A stretch of DNA of 64,000 nt from Dyadobacter crusticola DSM 16708. Its GTDB lineage: Bacteria; Bacteroidota; Bacteroidia; Cytophagales; Spirosomataceae. The notes beneath the pieces were generated by a model. It did no database searches. It saw only the letters and a program-made list of their open reading frames with translations, and had not been told where the DNA came from. The position numbers and the translations under genes were made by a program. This document shows, piece after piece, positions 8,785 to 16,314 of this stretch. Positions within the stretch are counted from its first letter, which is position 1, and each line of letters opens with the position of its first letter. Where the stretch lies: positions 1 through 64,000 of the forward strand of contig NZ_JNJB01000018.1 of assembly GCF_000701505.1 (NCBI RefSeq), read 5' to 3'.

Positions 8785-9762
8785 ATGATATCAGTGGCAA
8801 TGTGTACTTACAACGGCTCGAAATTCATTTCAGGGCAGTTAAAGAGTATTGCTGACCAGACTTTGTCCATTGACGAGTTGGTAGTGTGTGACGACGGTTC
8901 GAAGGACAATACAATTGAGATCATCAGGAATTTTGCAGAAACAAGCGGGTTTCCCGTCAGGATTTATGTAAATGAGCAGAACCTCGGTTCAACCAAAAAC
9001 TTTGAGAAATGCCTCACGTTGTGTGAAGGAGAAATTATATTTCTCTGTGACCAGGACGATCTCTGGCGGGAAGACAAGGTTGAAAAACAGGTTGCTTACC
9101 TGAATCAGCACCCCGACATCGACGCGGTTTTCAGCGACGCGATCATGATTGATGGCGATTCAAAACCAATCGGCAGAAATATCTGGGAAGAAATTGAATT
9201 CAATGCGGGGGGGCAGTCTAAATGGAAAAAAGGGAAACCACACGAGATCCTGTTCCACGGATTTGTAGTGACAGGCGCTACCCTCACGATCCGCAAATCC
9301 TGCCTGCAGCGACTTACCCCATTCCCAACCCACGTACCCGACCTGATCCACGACGCCTGGATCGCCATGGTACTGAGCCTGGAAAACAAAATAGACTTTA
9401 TCGCAGAGCCGCTGATCTCCTATCGGATCCATTCAAGTCAGCAGGTAGGTTTTGGTGGGAAAACCGAGAAAGTACACCTGAAAGACAGGTTTGTAAGAGA
9501 TCGGAAGAAAAAACTGGGACCACTTGCAGAGAAAGCGAGCAAGCTGAACGAGATGTACCTGCTCCTCCGATCCCTGCCCTTTGTGCCGCGCGAGAAGCTG
9601 ATCAAGCTATATTTGTCGCAACGTCACTTTTCGAGCCGGGCCTCATTGCCGGACAACCGTGTAAAAAGGGTGACGCCCATTATAAATCAGGTGCTAAGGG
9701 GATATTACCGGTTCAGCAGCAAAGATTGGTGGTTGCCCGCGATCGGGGATTTGTTGGAATAA
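8785..9762 (+). CDS. Family 2 glycosyltransferase
   Basis: This 325-residue GT-A fold transferase moves a sugar from a nucleotide-sugar donor at the inner face of the membrane. It begins ISVAMCTYNGSKFI, has the VCDDGSKDNT nucleotide-binding motif and the metal-binding CDQDDLW (DxD). These match rhamnosyltransferase-like GT2 enzymes of O-antigen or capsule pathways. The HDAW stretch and the SYRIH motif of this group are also present. No membrane segment is seen. It is followed 15 bases later by the DUF5672 gene, so the two are probably translated from one message. Confidence 0.9.
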   Translation: MISVAMCTYNGSKFISGQLKSIADQTLSIDELVVCDDGSKDNTIEIIRNFAETSGFPVRIYVNEQNLGSTKNFEKCLTLCEGEIIFLCDQDDLWREDKVEKQVAYLNQHPDIDAVFSDAIMIDGDSKPIGRNIWEEIEFNAGGQSKWKKGKPHEILFHGFVVTGATLTIRKSCLQRLTPFPTHVPDLIHDAWIAMVLSLENKIDFIAEPLISYRIHSSQQVGFGGKTEKVHLKDRFVRDRKKKLGPLAEKASKLNEMYLLLRSLPFVPREKLIKLYLSQRHFSSRASLPDNRVKRVTPIINQVLRGYYRFSSKDWWLPAIGDLLE

Positions 9763-9777
9763 ATACTATTATCTAGA

Positions 9778-10536
9778 GTGAAATCAGATCAGGAAAAAGC
9801 CCCCGCAGCCGTTGTAATCCCAGTTTACCAAACCGGTTTGACTGACGGAGAGGCGATTTCCCTGAGGCAATGCGCGAAGGTACTGTCCGCATATCCGATC
9901 ATTGTCGTAAAGCCGGAAAGTCTGGTCCTCGGCCCGGAGTTCGACGCAGTACCTTCTATTCAGCAGATTTCTTTTAACGACGAATGCTTCAATGGGATTG
10001 CTGCGTACAACCGCCTGCTCACTTCCATTGATTTTTACAAAAAATTTACTGCCTACCAGTACATCCTGATCTACCAGCTGGACGCTTTTGTGTTCCGGGA
10101 TGAACTTTCGGCGTGGTGTGCCAAAGGTTACGATTACATTGGCGCGCCATCTTTGCACCAGCCTGCATTCGACTCGCTGGGTACGCAGCAGGCCCAGCAA
10201 TTTGCTGATGCACTGACCCAGAATCGCATTGTTTTAAATGGCGGATTGTCACTCCGCAGGGTGGATACATTTATCCGCTATCTGAAAATATACAATACTT
10301 TTTATCCCGAATGGAAGGGAAATGAGGATATGCTGTTTTCCCAGGAAGCAACGCGGTTGATCCCCATGAAACTGTTTATGAAGCAGCCTTCGTGGCGAGA
10401 GGCTTTGGAGTTTGCATTCGAAAAGAGCCCGGCAGCGACTTATGAGCTCACAAACCACCGCCTGCCATTTGCATGTCACGCCTGGGAACGTTATGATCCG
10501 GCATTCTGGCATAGCTTTATTCCTGTAAATCAGTAA
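9778..10536 (+). CDS. DUF5672 family protein, glycosyltransferase-like
   Basis: This 252-residue protein begins with AAVVIPVYQTGL, contains QYILIYQLDAFVF, LNGGLSLRR and NEDMLFSQE motifs, and ends with PFACHAWERYDPAFW. These are the marks of DUF5672, a family with a glycosyltransferase-like fold found in capsule and O-antigen loci. The donor and acceptor are unknown. The start is a GTG at 9778, 15 bases after the GT2 stop; no nearby in-frame ATG fits. Confidence 0.8.
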   Translation: MKSDQEKAPAAVVIPVYQTGLTDGEAISLRQCAKVLSAYPIIVVKPESLVLGPEFDAVPSIQQISFNDECFNGIAAYNRLLTSIDFYKKFTAYQYILIYQLDAFVFRDELSAWCAKGYDYIGAPSLHQPAFDSLGTQQAQQFADALTQNRIVLNGGLSLRRVDTFIRYLKIYNTFYPEWKGNEDMLFSQEATRLIPMKLFMKQPSWREALEFAFEKSPAATYELTNHRLPFACHAWERYDPAFWHSFIPVNQ

Positions 10537-10617
10537 GTCAGCACTTTAACAATTTTTAACAAACTATCAGCTGCTTGCGGGCGTTGTTTCAGTTGTTTAA
10601 TTTAATAGTTAAAAGTC

Positions 10618-11847
10618 ATGAATTTCAGAACGTTTCTGGCATTTGCATTCGCCATTACACTTTCATTGAATGATAGCTTCGGACAAGTTACCGAAAACCC
10701 GAAAGTCGATGAACAGTCGGCTCAGTACGTCAAAATCAAGCGCGTAGAATTAACGGAGCAGTACACGATCATCCATCTGCAGTTTGTAGATAAGGTATCA
10801 GGCATCCCCAAGCAGCAACAACAGGTGATCCCTTTTCCATTCAATCCAAAACAAGGGATGGCATCCAGCCAGATCTGGCTCGATCCGGAGACGAGACTGT
10901 ACAAGCCCGGGGAAACTGACAAAAAGTTTAAGTTTATCAAAGCCGAAAATATCCCTACTGCGGGTAAGAAGAACGTAACGCCGGGCGATACAGTCAACTT
11001 CGTTGCCTATTTCGAGCGGCTGAGCCCAGGTATTGAGGAATTTGATTTTTATGAAGGCCGGAGCTCGCAGGGAACGCAATCGTGGAATTTTTACGGAGTT
11101 CACATCAAAAATCCACTGAAAAAGCAGCCGCAGAAAAATGAGCAAGCCAGTGCGAAAGCAAAGGCACCTGCAAAAAAGCCTGCTGTTGAGCCAGCTGCAC
11201 CTAAACCTGAATCCAAAGCAGAAGAACCTGCGAATGAAAGCGGAGTGGCTGTTTTCAGGGGAACGGTTTATAATGCAAAGACCAAGCAGCCCATTGCCGC
11301 CGAGATCAGGTATGTAGAAAATGGTGATTCCCTGCAAATCAAATCGTCTTCCGGTAAATACAAAATCGGTCTTGACCCTGCTGAAAAATACGATTTCCGG
11401 GTAACAGCGAAAGGCTTTTACGGTACAAGCTACAATGTAAGTCCGGCCGACTCAGCTGGGAAAGGCACATTCAGCCACGATTTCTACCTCAATCCGTTAG
11501 CAGTCGGCGAAACGATCACAATGCCGAATATCTATTTCGAAACTTCCAAATTCACATTGTTGCCGGAGTCTTACGGAGAGCTGGACAGACTAGTGGACAT
11601 GATGAAGGAGAACAAAAGCATCAGGATCCGCATTGAAGGCCACACAGACAATGTAGGTGATTTTGACAAAAACCTGGAATTATCAAGAAAAAGGGCTGAG
11701 TCGGTACAGACTTACCTCGTCGAAAAAGGCATTGAGTCCAGCCGCATCGAAGCCAAAGGTTACGGAGCAACCCGCCCACTAAGCCAAGGCAGCGCCGAAG
11801 AACGCCGTAAGAACCGGAGAGTGGAATTTGTGATTACGGAAGCGTAA
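10618..11847 (+). CDS. OmpA-family protein
   Basis: This 409-residue envelope protein has three parts. A signal peptide (ending about residue 23, SFGQ) leads into an N-terminal region. An Ala/Lys/Pro-rich linker follows at about 165-210 (AKAKAPAKKPAVEPAAPKP), then a carboxypeptidase-regulatory-like beta domain (VFRGTVYNAKTKQPI). The C-terminal OmpA domain (about 300-409) has IYFETSKFTLLPES, IEGHTDNVGD and NRRVEF, and should bind peptidoglycan. It probably links the outer membrane to the cell wall. An inverted-repeat cluster follows directly. Confidence 0.9.
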   Translation: MNFRTFLAFAFAITLSLNDSFGQVTENPKVDEQSAQYVKIKRVELTEQYTIIHLQFVDKVSGIPKQQQQVIPFPFNPKQGMASSQIWLDPETRLYKPGETDKKFKFIKAENIPTAGKKNVTPGDTVNFVAYFERLSPGIEEFDFYEGRSSQGTQSWNFYGVHIKNPLKKQPQKNEQASAKAKAPAKKPAVEPAAPKPESKAEEPANESGVAVFRGTVYNAKTKQPIAAEIRYVENGDSLQIKSSSGKYKIGLDPAEKYDFRVTAKGFYGTSYNVSPADSAGKGTFSHDFYLNPLAVGETITMPNIYFETSKFTLLPESYGELDRLVDMMKENKSIRIRIEGHTDNVGDFDKNLELSRKRAESVQTYLVEKGIESSRIEAKGYGATRPLSQGSAEERRKNRRVEFVITEA

Positions 11848-11855
11848 GAGGTATT

Positions 11856-12038
11856 TGTCATCCTGAGCGGAATCCTTTGTCACACTGAGCGCAGTCCCTT
11901 TGTCACACTGAGCGCAGTCGAAGTGGAGTGGCATAGTGCCTTTCCTTCGACTGCGCTCAGGATGACAAACAGTCTGCGCTCAGGATGACAAGCAGTCTGC
12001 GCTCAGGATGACAAGCAGTCTGCGCTCAGGATGACAAA
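11856..12038. repeat. Nested inverted and tandem 23-bp repeat cluster
   Basis: Three left-arm units starting TGTCA(T/C)(A/C)CTGAGCG are followed by four right-arm units containing their complement CGCTCAGGATGACA. The inner pair, 11901-11923 and 11945-11967, forms a 23-base stem with two mismatches around a loop of about 21 bases. Then an exact 23-bp unit CAGTCTGCGCTCAGGATGAC(AAG) is repeated three times (11970-11992, 11993-12015, 12016-12038, last base changed). It fills the space between the converging OmpA-like gene and tpiA and may act as a terminator or a dispersed intergenic repeat. Confidence 0.9.
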
Positions 12039-12065
12039 TTTGAACGCTTATGTATTTGCGAGGTG

Positions 12066-12827
12066 CTACCTAGCCTTAATAATATTCGTAAACTCCCGCG
12101 ATTTCAGGGAAGCTCCTCCTACCAGGCCGCCGTCGATATCTGGCGATGCGAAAAGTTCTGGTGCGCTGGCTGCTGTTACGCTGCCTCCGTACAAAATCGA
12201 AATTTCTTCTGCAACTGACTCGCCGTATTTGGAAGCAATGTGCTGACGCAATGCAGCATGCATTTCCTGAGCTTGCAAGGCGCTGGCCGTCAGCCCCGTG
12301 CCTATTGCCCAGATTGGCTCATAAGCAATAACTACTTTCAGCAATTCAGCCTCTGTGAGGTGGAAAAGACTTTCTGTAAGCTGGTTTTTCACAAAGCTGA
12401 TATAATCCTCATTTTGTCTTTGCTGCAAAGATTCGCCGCAGCAGAAGATCGGCGATACACCGTTTGCCAGCGCTACATTTACCTTCTCAGCAAGTACTGC
12501 ATTGGATTCGTTGAAATACTGCCTGCGCTCGCTGTGCCCGATCAGCACATATTCCACACCGATAGACTGCAGCATCTGCGCAGAGATCTCGCCAGTGAAT
12601 GCCCCCGAAACTTTATCTGAACAGTTTTGGGCCGCCAGTGAAAAGTTAGGTGCATTCTCAATATATTTTTTAATAGTGGTCAGATAAATGGCAGGCGGGC
12701 AAAGGATGATCTGCGCGTCATTCTGCACTTCATCATTGGCCATATTTACTAATTCGGAAGTAAGCGCAACTGCCTCATCCAGAACCTTGTTCATCTTCCA
12801 GTTACCGGCAACAATTTTTTTTCGCAT
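12066..12827 (-). CDS. tpiA: Triosephosphate isomerase
   Basis: This 253-residue cytosolic enzyme interconverts dihydroxyacetone phosphate and glyceraldehyde 3-phosphate in glycolysis. The catalytic residues are K11 (GNWKMN), H98 (LIGHSERR) and E170 (AYEPIWAIGTG), with a phosphate-binding GGLVGGASL near the C-terminus. Length is normal. It appears to be a single gene with its own -7 element at 12866-12873, ending toward the repeat cluster. Confidence 0.98.
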   Translation of the reverse strand: MRKKIVAGNWKMNKVLDEAVALTSELVNMANDEVQNDAQIILCPPAIYLTTIKKYIENAPNFSLAAQNCSDKVSGAFTGEISAQMLQSIGVEYVLIGHSERRQYFNESNAVLAEKVNVALANGVSPIFCCGESLQQRQNEDYISFVKNQLTESLFHLTEAELLKVVIAYEPIWAIGTGLTASALQAQEMHAALRQHIASKYGESVAEEISILYGGSVTAASAPELFASPDIDGGLVGGASLKSREFTNIIKAR

Positions 12828-12865
12828 GAGAAAATTTTAATTGTGAAAAACTTCATTTTACGCAA

Positions 12866-12873
12866 CAAAATTA
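12866..12873 (-). promoter_or_regulatory. -7 element of tpiA promoter
   Basis: TAATTTTG on the - strand matches TAnnTTTG exactly, about 40 bases upstream of the tpiA start. No clear TTTG is found at the usual -33 distance. Confidence 0.5.
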
Positions 12874-13111
12874 TCATAATTCTGTCATTTACCCGATTAA
12901 ACAGCATTGTTAAATAAAAACACAGAAAGTTTTTAAATACAAAGATTTTTTTGTGTTTAAATGAGATAAAATACCTTAATTTTACTTGCTTTAAATAGCC
13001 GTGGAGTTTGATACTTTGTGTACACAGAAGAGAATAAAAGACAGAGTTAAGCCATTTATGATCAGAGTGTTTTTAGCGCTAACAGAAGACTTAACAATCC
13101 AGATTTAAAAG

Positions 13112-13119
13112 AAAGGAGG
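13112..13119 (+). promoter_or_regulatory. Strong Shine-Dalgarno site
   Basis: AAAGGAGG lies five bases before the ATG at 13125. It is a near-perfect ribosome-binding site. That is unusual here, because most genes in the window have no recognisable Shine-Dalgarno sequence. Confidence 0.8.
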
Positions 13120-13124
13120 CCACG

Positions 13125-14393
13125 ATGAAAACGTCTAAGTGGTTATTACTGGCGATCATACTTTTTACTAGCACCGTTTCTCTTGCACATACCGAAGACG
13201 TTCCCCCCGTTTCAGAGGAAAAATATGGTTATTTCCTAGACAAAAACCATAAGTCAACGCGCATTCCGTTCGAGCTGCATTCCAACCTGATCCTGTTGTA
13301 TGCGAAGATAAATGACCGTGATTCCCTGCGGTTTATCCTCGACACGGGAGTCAGCTCCATTATCATCACCGACCCTTACGTGCTCAAACCTGACAAGCTG
13401 CGTTTAACCCGGAAGGTTAACCTGACCGGCGCGGGTGAAGGTAAATCAATCTCGGCGCACGTGGCAATTGACAACCGTTTTGCAATGGGCCGGCTCAAAG
13501 CAAATCACCAGAACATAGTTGTCCTGGAAGAAGACTTTCTGCGCCTCTCGGAGTACGTAGGTGTGCCGGTTCATGGGATTTTCGGGTACGAGATCTTCAA
13601 CAACTTCGTGGTCACCATTGATTTCTCGAAAAAAGAACTGGTACTGATGCGGCCCGATAAGTACAAGTATAAGTCGAGAAAAGGCGACAAACATCCCCTT
13701 ATTATTGAAGATACCAAGCCTTTTACCGACGCAGTAACCCTGTTTGCCGACGGAAGAGAACATCCGATCCGGGTATTGATCGATACCGGCGCAGGTCACG
13801 CATTACTGTTAAACAACACACGCAAAGAAACTTTCAGATTGCCGGAGAAAGTGATTAGAGCACAGCTGGGTCGCGGGCTCAATGGAGTAATCAATGGAAA
13901 TCTCGGCCGCATCGACAAGCTTCGGCTGGGCAGGTTTCAAATGGACAATATCGTTGCCTCATTTCCTGACAGCATAGCTTTCGGGGCCAAATTGAAAGCA
14001 GGTACCGAGCGGCAGGGAAATATCGGTTGCGAATTATTGCGCCGGTTTAAAGTGACTATGAACTACCAGCAGCAGTACATGGTATTGAAGCCGGTCAGAA
14101 GCCGCATGCGTGAGAAGTTCGAACACGATATGAGCGGAATGGAGATCCGCGCCGAAGGAACAGACCTCCGCTCTTACATAGTAAACCATGTAGTCGATGA
14201 TTCTCCCGCTTCGAAAGCAGGCTTAATGGAAGGAGACCAGCTGCTCTTTATCGACGATCACGCCGCTACTGATTTAAATGTTAGTGAAATATATAAGCTG
14301 ATGCAGAGAGGAGACGGCAAGAATATAGACCTGCTCGTCAAGCGGAAAGGGGACATTTTCTTCACCCAGATTACCCTGAAAAGGATGATTTGA
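13125..14393 (+). CDS. Retropepsin-like aspartyl protease family protein with PDZ domain
   Basis: This 422-residue exported protein has a signal peptide (about residues 1-21) and two retropepsin-like half-domains, each with a DTG triad (D73 in FILDTGVSS and D220 in VLIDTGAGH). A C-terminal PDZ domain (about residues 345-420) has VVDDSPASKAGLMEGDQLLFID. Family members with one or two DTG motifs and a PDZ are common in Bacteroidota and are placed in the periplasm or outer membrane, but their substrates are unknown. The two DTGs in one chain could make a single pepsin-like active site. It is preceded by a strong ribosome-binding site. Confidence 0.85.
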   Translation: MKTSKWLLLAIILFTSTVSLAHTEDVPPVSEEKYGYFLDKNHKSTRIPFELHSNLILLYAKINDRDSLRFILDTGVSSIIITDPYVLKPDKLRLTRKVNLTGAGEGKSISAHVAIDNRFAMGRLKANHQNIVVLEEDFLRLSEYVGVPVHGIFGYEIFNNFVVTIDFSKKELVLMRPDKYKYKSRKGDKHPLIIEDTKPFTDAVTLFADGREHPIRVLIDTGAGHALLLNNTRKETFRLPEKVIRAQLGRGLNGVINGNLGRIDKLRLGRFQMDNIVASFPDSIAFGAKLKAGTERQGNIGCELLRRFKVTMNYQQQYMVLKPVRSRMREKFEHDMSGMEIRAEGTDLRSYIVNHVVDDSPASKAGLMEGDQLLFIDDHAATDLNVSEIYKLMQRGDGKNIDLLVKRKGDIFFTQITLKRMI

Positions 14394-14431
14394 GTATTTT
14401 TAAGCCAAAACAAACCAAACTCCCGGCTTAA

Positions 14432-15088
14432 TTGGAACGCCTATTAGTCACCGAAGACGGTTCACATTCATTATACAGTTCTCAGTTCGGCCAGCAATAC
14501 CATTCCCTGCAGGGAGCTCTGAACGAATCCCGGCACATTTACATCAACCTCGGCTTGCAGCCGGTTTTAAGCCAGTCTGAAAATCCTGTTCAAGTTTTTG
14601 AAATGGGTTTTGGCACTGGCTTAAATGCATTTCTGGCATGGAAGCTCGCGGACGAGCTAAAAAAGCGGGTAATCTATACAACTGTTGAAGCTTATCCAGT
14701 GAAACCTGAGGAGGCAGCATTGCTGAACTATGAAAGCGAGAGCGGCGGATCCGGCTTTATGAAATTGCATGAAGCAACCTGGGGCGAGCCGACGCAGCTT
14801 TCGGAATTCTTTACATTCAGGAAAGAGCAGCTCCATTTACAGGATTTTAAGTCCACCGAAATTTTCGACGTTGTTTTTTACGACGCATTCGATCCTCGCG
14901 CGCAGCCGGAGCTTTGGTCGGCAGAAATATTTTCCCAGGTAGCAGCCCAAACTGCGCCGGGCAGCGTATTAGTTACATATTCATCCAAAGGGATTGTCAA
15001 ACGTGCATTGGCCGTGGCCGGTTTCAAAGTAGAGCGGCACAAAGGTCCGGGAAGGAAAACGCATGTTTTGAAAGCGATCCGCATCTGA
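14432..15088 (+). CDS. mnmD: tRNA wobble-uridine methyltransferase MnmD
   Basis: This 218-residue SAM-dependent enzyme is the stand-alone form of the methyltransferase half of MnmC. It finishes the 5-methylaminomethyl modification of uridine 34 in certain tRNAs. The SAM site is FEMGFGTGLNAFLAW (about residues 52-66), followed by the FYDAFDPRAQPELW motif. The N-terminus VTEDGSHSLY is typical. The start must be a TTG at 14432, because an in-frame stop lies directly before it and no in-frame ATG comes before the SAM motif. The oxidase half is not here. Confidence 0.9.
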   Translation: MERLLVTEDGSHSLYSSQFGQQYHSLQGALNESRHIYINLGLQPVLSQSENPVQVFEMGFGTGLNAFLAWKLADELKKRVIYTTVEAYPVKPEEAALLNYESESGGSGFMKLHEATWGEPTQLSEFFTFRKEQLHLQDFKSTEIFDVVFYDAFDPRAQPELWSAEIFSQVAAQTAPGSVLVTYSSKGIVKRALAVAGFKVERHKGPGRKTHVLKAIRI

Positions 15089-15150
15089 TTAGGTGAATTT
15101 GACGGATATTAGCACCGTTTTTACAATCTGAATTCAAAGCCTGAAAAAAT

Positions 15151-15735
15151 ATGAACTACCAGAATCTGATAAGCGCAGAGTTGAAAGAAGCGCAAACCGT
15201 GTTGGATAGCTTTCTTAGCGACCCGGATCAGATAGAAAAAATTGAGCGTGCAGCCGGTTTAATGGCGGACGCAATCATTCACAATGGAAAAATAATTTCT
15301 TGCGGAAACGGCGGCTCGCATTGCGACGCCATGCATTTTGCCGAAGAGCTCACGGGAAGATACCGCGACAACCGCCGCGCATTACCCGCAATTGCGATTT
15401 CGGATGTAAGTCACATCAGCTGCGTGAGTAACGATTTTGGTTACGAATTTGTGTTTTCAAGATACCTGGAAGCATTGGGCCAGCCCGGTGACGTTTTGCT
15501 GGGACTAAGTACCAGCGGTAACTCGGCCAATATCCTGCGCGCAGCAGAAGCAGCCAGGGCAAAAGGAATGAAAGTGATCATTATGTCGGGTAAAGACGGC
15601 GGTAAACTGGCCGGTTTGGCCGATGTAGAAATCAGAGTACCTCACTTTGGTTACGCCGACAGGATCCAGGAAATCCATATTAAGGTGATCCATATTTTCA
15701 TGTTATTGATTGAAAAAATGGTTTTGCGGGAGTAA
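15151..15735 (+). CDS. gmhA: Sedoheptulose 7-phosphate isomerase
   Basis: This 194-residue SIS-domain enzyme makes D-glycero-D-manno-heptose 7-phosphate, the first step of ADP-heptose synthesis for lipopolysaccharide cores or heptose-containing glycans. The visible motifs are [33 protein letters not shown] and the C-terminal [13 protein letters not shown]. Length matches E. coli GmhA. Other heptose genes are not adjacent. It starts 62 bases after mnmD and may share its transcript. Confidence 0.9.
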   Translation: MNYQNLISAELKEAQTVLDSFLSDPDQIEKIERAAGLMADAIIHNGKIISCGNGGSHCDAMHFAEELTGRYRDNRRALPAIAISDVSHISCVSNDFGYEFVFSRYLEALGQPGDVLLGLSTSGNSANILRAAEAARAKGMKVIIMSGKDGGKLAGLADVEIRVPHFGYADRIQEIHIKVIHIFMLLIEKMVLRE

Positions 15736-15788
15736 AAAACCCGGGAAATACTATATTGGGCTAAATCTCATCAGACACCACTGTTTTC

Positions 15789-16229
15789 ATGAATGTACGC
15801 CCATCTGCCATTATCCTGCGCGATAATTCAATCCTGACACTTTGTTATTGTTACAGCGGAACAGACGTTTTCGCCTTACCCGGCGGAAATCCCGATCCTG
15901 GTGAAAACCTGTCCCAGGCGCTTGCCCGCGAGTTGGAAGAAGAATTAGGCATTCATGCAGAAGTGAAAGAAATGGTCTGCTGCGGCGAAGTGATCTGGCC
16001 GGAAGTGCAGAAAGAAACGCTTCATATTGTTTTCCAGGCTGATATTGGGGATCAGAATCCGGTATTGAACCCTGAACAGACAACTGCATTGAAAATGGTC
16101 TGGCTGCCGCTGGAAGAGCTTCCTGAAAAGCGGCTTTATCCCAACATTGGTAAGCAAGTCGCCGACTTCCTCAAAGGAAATATGATCAATGCACATATCG
16201 GCGTAATCGACCAGCCTTACATCAGCTAG
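15789..16229 (+). CDS. Nudix hydrolase
   Basis: This 146-residue Nudix-fold pyrophosphohydrolase has the intact Nudix box GGNPDPGENLSQALARELEEE-LGI, G-x5-E-x7-REUxEExGU, at about residues 33-55. The N-terminus (RPSAIILRDNSILTL) is the usual first strand. The family cleaves nucleoside diphosphates linked to other groups, but the substrate is not predictable here. The gene follows gmhA by 53 bases on the same strand. Confidence 0.85.
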   Translation: MNVRPSAIILRDNSILTLCYCYSGTDVFALPGGNPDPGENLSQALARELEEELGIHAEVKEMVCCGEVIWPEVQKETLHIVFQADIGDQNPVLNPEQTTALKMVWLPLEELPEKRLYPNIGKQVADFLKGNMINAHIGVIDQPYIS

Positions 16230-16283
16230 TTTAAATTACGGGTATATCTCCGCTACTGATTTCTATAAAACCCAAACATCCCG

Positions 16284-16291
16284 TACTTTTG
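16284..16291 (+). promoter_or_regulatory. -7 element before SNF2 helicase gene
   Basis: TACTTTTG, followed by C, matches TAnnTTTG exactly. The start codon lies 23 bases downstream. No clear -33 TTTG is found. Confidence 0.55.
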
Positions 16292-16314
16292 CGTTTTCAA
16301 AAGGTAGCGGGTAA

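Noticed and set aside
9222-9776. 184-codon frame in the same direction as the GT2 gene
   Set aside because: It overlaps the GT2 reading frame, which has all family motifs. The alternative reading is rich in Arg/Pro and has none.
11970-12038. Short tandem repeats considered as a CRISPR array
   Set aside because: The 23-bp units are directly adjacent with no spacers, and no cas genes are near.
13000-13030. Possible -7 element TACTTTG for the retropepsin-like gene
   Set aside because: The TA is one base too close to TTTG for the consensus, so the match is not convincing.
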